DNA of 26,368 bases, taken from Verrucomicrobiota bacterium. GTDB taxonomy: Bacteria; Verrucomicrobiota; Verrucomicrobiia; Opitutales; Opitutaceae. This document shows positions 22,925-26,368 of the stretch, in pieces. The position numbers and the translations under genes are program-made. The stretch's first letter is position 1. Every line of letters starts with the position of its first letter. Location: positions 1 to 26,368 of the forward strand of contig JAURJO010000143.1 in the NCBI GenBank assembly GCA_030832235.1. The letters are read 5' to 3'. The notes beneath the pieces were generated by a model. That model was not told the origin of the DNA. It worked only from the letters and a program-made list of their open reading frames with translations, and made no database searches.

Positions 22925-24453
22925 GTTTCGCTCTTCGGAGCCGCTGCTTCCCGCGTCGGCCGCCGCGACCATGTCAGGCCATCCAGCTGGTGGTCCGGCG
23001 GCTTGGACTCGAGGAGGCTGGTGAGATAACCGACGAAGAAGGTCGCGAGGGTGCCGGCGGCGGCCCACCAGAGGAACGAGACCTTGGTCCCGAACGCGAT
23101 CCAGAGGGTGGTACAGAAACCGGCGACCCAGCCGATCAGCGCCCCGCGCGCGGTGGTGCGGGCGGTGATCATTCCGAGCAGGAAGAGTCCGATGAGCGGA
23201 CCACCGACAAGGCTAATTATCTTGTTTGTGGCTTCCAGCAGGGTCCCGAGGCGTTCGACGAGAAAAGCCAGCGCGATGACGATCACACCGTAGGAAAACG
23301 TGAGGATGCGGGCGAGGCGCAGCTGCGCCTGATCGGAGCGGTCCGCCCCCGGCCAAAGCCGGCGATGAAAGTCGATCAGACTCGATGAGGTCAGCGAATT
23401 GATGCCTGCGGAGATCGTCGACATGCTCGCCGCGTAGATCGCGGCGATGAAGAGCCCCGGCAGACCGGAGGGCAGCTCGTTGATCACGAAGTAGGGCAGG
23501 ATCTGATCGGCCTTCGCGATTTTGCCGGCGGCGAGCGGGTCGCCGTGGACCGAGTAGAACGCGTGCAGCACAGCACCGGTGCCGTAGAAGACCGCGGTCA
23601 CGGGCAGCACGAGCCAGAGCTTCAGCCAAAGGCCGCGCTGTGCCGTCCGCAGGCTCGTCGCGGTGAGGTAACGCTGCACCGAAACCTGGTCGGTCGCCAT
23701 CTGCACGAGGTGCATGAAGGCCGAACCTATCACGAGACCCCAGAGCGTGATCCGCACGGTGGGATCGAGGCTCAGGCTCAAATCGAGTCTTCCGTTCTGA
23801 CCGTTGAGCTCGATCACCTGCGCGATTCCGCCCGGCACGCGGCCGATCGCGACGGCCATGATGAGGAGCATGCCGCCGAAGAGGACGATCAGCTGCATGA
23901 CATCGGTCCAAATCACCGCCCGCATACCGCCGAAGGTCGTGTAGACCGTGGTGATCAATCCGGTGCAGAGGATGGTGAACCACAACGGCATCCCGGTCAC
24001 CTGCTCGAGCGCGAGCGCCGGTGCGTAAGTCGCCGCCGCCAGCCAAAGCAGCACGCGCAGGATGAACGAGGCCGCGGCCAGCGTGCGCAGCGGGCCGGAA
24101 AAACGCTCCTCAAGGTACTGGTAGGCGGTGAAGAAGCGCGGGTTGTAGTAGAGCCGCAGGAACACGATCGTCGTCAGCGGCGTCGCGACGAAGAACCCGA
24201 GGTTCACCAGGTAGAACAATGGGCCGTTTAGGTATGACTCGCCCGGGCCCGAGATGAACGTGATCCCGGAAAACAACGCCGCCAGGATCGTCATCGAAAC
24301 CACCACGCTGCCCATCGACCGTCCCGCGAGGAAGTACTCGTCGAGGTCGCGCTGGCCCTTCACGAACCACAAACCGATCGCCGCCGTAAGAAGCAGGTAC
24401 ACGCCGAAGACACCGTAATCGAGCAGGGTGAAGGTCGGGGCGAGGGCATTCAT
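22921..24453 (-). CDS. Sodium:solute symporter (SSS family), probable sugar/sialic acid carrier
   Basis: SSS (SLC5-like, PF00474) carriers import sugars, amino acids or sialic acid with sodium through the inner membrane. The 510-residue product has about 13 membrane segments. Hallmarks: DEYFLAGRSMGSVVVSMTILAALFSG near residues 38-60, TTVYTTFGGMRAVIWTDVMQ, DQVSVQRYLTA, and AAIYAASMSTISAGINSLTSSS, which includes the serine-rich sodium-site helix. The C-terminal tail is hydrophilic (from about 480). ATG 24453 places the first segment right after ten residues. It lies 87 bases after the NagB-like gene, and its stop overlaps the kelch start (GTGA). By operon context the substrate is probably an amino sugar or sialic acid, though SSS sequence alone does not show specificity. 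Confidence 0.93.
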   Translation of the reverse strand: MNALAPTFTLLDYGVFGVYLLLTAAIGLWFVKGQRDLDEYFLAGRSMGSVVVSMTILAALFSGITFISGPGESYLNGPLFYLVNLGFFVATPLTTIVFLRLYYNPRFFTAYQYLEERFSGPLRTLAAASFILRVLLWLAAATYAPALALEQVTGMPLWFTILCTGLITTVYTTFGGMRAVIWTDVMQLIVLFGGMLLIMAVAIGRVPGGIAQVIELNGQNGRLDLSLSLDPTVRITLWGLVIGSAFMHLVQMATDQVSVQRYLTATSLRTAQRGLWLKLWLVLPVTAVFYGTGAVLHAFYSVHGDPLAAGKIAKADQILPYFVINELPSGLPGLFIAAIYAASMSTISAGINSLTSSSLIDFHRRLWPGADRSDQAQLRLARILTFSYGVIVIALAFLVERLGTLLEATNKIISLVGGPLIGLFLLGMITARTTARGALIGWVAGFCTTLWIAFGTKVSFLWWAAAGTLATFFVGYLTSLLESKPPDHQLDGLTWSRRPTREAAAPKSET

Positions 24454-24540
24454 GCGGGTTGGGGTGCGACCGGGGCAGGGCCGTTGGGGTGCGGCAAGGG
24501 GAGTTGCCCCGCCGCCCGTGTCAAAGCCAAGCGGCGACGG

Positions 24541-25488
24541 TCAGTAACCTTTGTCCCAGCGCGGCTCCACGTCGGCGGCGATCGACTCCGTCACCCACAC
24601 ATCCGTGCGCAGGGTCTGCAGGAGTGACTCCGGCACGAACTTCGTCACCGGGCCATGCAGCACGAGTCGCGTGGTGAGTCGCTGCCATGAGGCGAACGAT
24701 CCGTCCACCGTGATGCCGTGCATCTGAATGCGGTGCTTCGCGCCGATGACTTCCGCCGGGCCGATCGTCGCCGCCTTCGGTGGCACCGCGGTGAGGTCGC
24801 CGCTCATCCCAAAGCAGCCGTGCAGCGAGTTCTGAGCGATGGTGAAGGGGCTCAGCGTGCACACGCGCGGGCCCATCCGCTTCCACTCCTCGAAGGTGCC
24901 AGCAAATTCCGGCGCGTCGGGTTCGATGAACGCGAGGTGTCCCGTCCATCCGGGCCCGCTGTAGCAGATGTCCGCTCCCCCGAGATCGGCCAACATCCGG
25001 CCGTAGTCCTTCATGTTTTTGTCGGTGAAAACGTGGATCTGCCGCTCCGGCGGACGCAGCTTCGGGTCCAGCTCAGCATAGAAGAATTTCTTGAAGGCGT
25101 GACCGAAGCCGAACTCCCACGTCTCGGGCGCGATCCGGCCGTGCTCGTCGGCGTACTCGTCCATGTTGAACGTGTGCAGCCGGCGGCAGTCGACCCGCGC
25201 GCGGTTCAGCATCGCCGCGAGCTTCGCGTAACCCGGCCACGGGTTCGGCATGATCATCACGTACGTCCGGCCCGCGGCCATTGCCTCGGAAACGCGGAAA
25301 AACATGTCTGTGATCCAGCGGTGCTCCAACTCGGCGTCGGGTATCACCGTGATGCGGAAGTCCGGGTTGCGGTGGCGCGTGATATCCTGACGCCGGATAG
25401 CGCGCACTTTCGCCACCGCGCGTTGGTCGCGAAACGGAACGAAGGTCGCGGGCGCGAAGGTGAAGGAGGCGGGGCGGCGGGATTTCAT
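24541..25488 (-). CDS. Divergent glucosamine-6-phosphate deaminase (NagB)-like protein
   Basis: NagB isomerises and deaminates glucosamine 6-phosphate to fructose 6-phosphate and ammonia. The 315-residue product is longer than typical NagB (about 266), with an extra N-terminal stretch of about 40 residues. The family motif LHTFNMDEYAD holds the catalytic aspartate, here D110. The second motif, GxGxDGHIAFNEP in classical NagB, reads GPGWTGHLAFIEP at 178-190: the histidine (H184) and glutamate (E189) are kept, but the usual aspartate is threonine (T182), and the asparagine before the glutamate is isoleucine (I188). Altered substrate or mechanism is therefore likely, and the NagB reaction should not be assumed. 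ATG 25488 is the only plausible start; no clear Shine-Dalgarno is visible. It lies 42 bases after the NagA-like gene. Confidence 0.85.
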   Translation of the reverse strand: MKSRRPASFTFAPATFVPFRDQRAVAKVRAIRRQDITRHRNPDFRITVIPDAELEHRWITDMFFRVSEAMAAGRTYVMIMPNPWPGYAKLAAMLNRARVDCRRLHTFNMDEYADEHGRIAPETWEFGFGHAFKKFFYAELDPKLRPPERQIHVFTDKNMKDYGRMLADLGGADICYSGPGWTGHLAFIEPDAPEFAGTFEEWKRMGPRVCTLSPFTIAQNSLHGCFGMSGDLTAVPPKAATIGPAEVIGAKHRIQMHGITVDGSFASWQRLTTRLVLHGPVTKFVPESLLQTLRTDVWVTESIAADVEPRWDKGY

Positions 25489-25530
25489 GAAAAGGTTGAA
25501 GGGCGTCGCGGGGGATGCGCGGGATTTTGC

Positions 25531-26368
25531 TTACTCGCGCGCGAATATCACCGACCCGCCTAGCCAGGTACGGCGGGCGCGCAGATCGTCGTCCCACAGC
25601 ACAAGGTCGGCGTCGGCCCCCGGCTCCAGGCGGCCTTTCCGGGTAAGTCCGAGCAGCTGCGCCGGGTTGAGTGTGCCCATCGCCCAGACCTGCGCCGGCG
25701 GCAGGCGCAGCCAGCGGAGGAGATTTTCGATCCCGCGGTCCATCGTCAGCGCGCTGCCGGCCAGAAAACCTTTCGTCGCGTGGCGCGCGGCCCGCGCGGC
25801 CGAAACCGTGACCGGATAGCCCCACGGGGTGTCGTAGGTTCCCTCCGGAAGGCCGGCGCCGATGTTGGAATCGGTGATCAGGAGCACACCGCGCCAGGTC
25901 TTCGCGGCGACCGCGGCGCGGATCGCCGCCGGGTGGACGTGCACGCCGTCCGCGATGAAATCCACGCTCGCGCGCGGATCCGCGAGGATCGCCTCCACCG
26001 CGCCAACCGGCCGCACGCCGGGGTCGGTCTCCGCGGGCGGATAGAACACGTCGTAGAAATGCGTCGCGTGCACCGCCCCGGCCTCGAGCGCTGCCTCTGT
26101 GTCGTCCGCGTTCGCGCGGGTGTGCGTGAGGAAAACGATGACGCCTCTTTCGCGCAGGCGCCGGATGACGGGAAATATTCCCGGCGTGTCGGGGCTCACC
26201 GACATGACCGCCAGCCGGCCCGCGCACGCCGCGAGCATCTCCTCCAGCAAGCCGAGGTCGCCGGGCAGTGTCGGACACGCCGCTCCGCCCACCGCCATGA
26301 ACGGTCCTTCCAGATGCAGGCCGGGAATGTGCACCTCCGGCGTCGTGGGGATTGCCGCCGCGATGGCC
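25531..26368 (-). CDS. nagA: N-acetylglucosamine-6-phosphate deacetylase (NagA)-like amidohydrolase, 5'-truncated
   Basis: NagA removes acetyl from N-acetylglucosamine 6-phosphate, supplying the NagB substrate. The frame is open to the right edge and about 278 residues of a usual 380 or so are seen, so the N-terminal part is outside. Metal-site motifs: HIPGLHLEGPFM (glutamate), the HATHFYDVF histidine, DGVHVHP histidine, and the catalytic aspartate in LLITDSNIGAG. The TMDRGIENLLRWL and NPAQLLGLTRKGRLEPGADADLVLWDDD segments match the NagA C-terminus. The asparagine that usually follows THL(F/Y) in NagA is aspartate here (FYDVF), a small deviation that parallels the altered partner. It is first in a minus-strand run with the NagB-like, symporter and kelch genes. 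The true start and any promoter are not in the window. Confidence 0.85.
   Translation of the reverse strand, partial: AIAAAIPTTPEVHIPGLHLEGPFMAVGGAACPTLPGDLGLLEEMLAACAGRLAVMSVSPDTPGIFPVIRRLRERGVIVFLTHTRANADDTEAALEAGAVHATHFYDVFYPPAETDPGVRPVGAVEAILADPRASVDFIADGVHVHPAAIRAAVAAKTWRGVLLITDSNIGAGLPEGTYDTPWGYPVTVSAARAARHATKGFLAGSALTMDRGIENLLRWLRLPPAQVWAMGTLNPAQLLGLTRKGRLEPGADADLVLWDDDLRARRTWLGGSVIFARE

Noticed and set aside
25073..26278. 401-residue minus-strand frame spanning the NagA-like/NagB-like junction
   Set aside because: Arg/Gly/Pro-rich out-of-frame translation of both genes with no motif of its own.

Overview
This window is GC-rich and densely coded. It looks like a chromosomal segment of a Verrucomicrobiota bacterium, most likely Opitutaceae or a close relative. 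That placement rests on family content, since no rRNA or other phylogenetic marker is visible: a large PVC-type beta-propeller/HEAT/cytochrome c protein, a DUF1080 (3-keto-disaccharide hydrolase) protein, a ThuA-like protein, Tat-exported Gfo/Idh/MocA and sugar-isomerase proteins, and a REP-associated tyrosine transposase (RAYT) of a type I associate with this group. I saw no tRNA, rRNA or CRISPR array.

Layout. (1) 1-3548, plus strand: the 3' part of argC, then a tight pair of homospermidine synthase and an alanine-racemase-fold ornithine/lysine decarboxylase, which together form a polyamine (sym-homospermidine) unit. (2) 3692-9855: a secreted ThuA-like protein, a 554-bp non-coding stretch holding degenerate repeat fragments, a minus-strand DUF1080 protein, and a divergent Gfo/Idh/MocA oxidoreductase overlapping the start of a large secreted HEAT-repeat protein. 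A perfect 15-bp palindrome lies in the divergent gap. (3) 9846-13805: a Tat-exported D-threonine-aldolase-like protein (minus), then ferredoxin-NADP reductase, polyphosphate glucokinase and a FAD-dependent oxidoreductase (plus). (4) 13810-19932: a 1197-residue PVC cytochrome, the RAYT and a DUF1624/HGSNAT-type membrane acyltransferase. (5) 19954-21942: a Tat-exported sugar isomerase/epimerase and a divergent PIG-L deacetylase. (6) 21950-26368, minus strand: an amino-sugar unit, read as NagA-like deacetylase (cut by the window end), NagB-like deaminase, sodium:solute symporter and a kelch (NanM-like) protein.

How the genes work together. Most of the window serves carbohydrate uptake and turnover, with many predicted periplasmic enzymes. 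The DUF1080, Gfo/Idh/MocA and sugar-isomerase families are the types used to oxidise, cleave and isomerise 3-keto-glycosides. The right end looks like import and breakdown of N-acetylated amino sugars, possibly sialic acid.

The most unusual signal is not a gene. A 9-mer, GGGACAGGC, occurs exactly seven times (both strands) between about 15.2 and 19.1 kb, centred on the RAYT, and I found no exact copy elsewhere in the window. Copies flank the RAYT in inverted orientation and also lie inside the reading frames of both neighbouring genes, several of them as inverted pairs. This looks like a RAYT/REP system whose repeats have entered or been accommodated by coding sequence. A second lead is that the NagB-like protein lacks a canonical catalytic aspartate.
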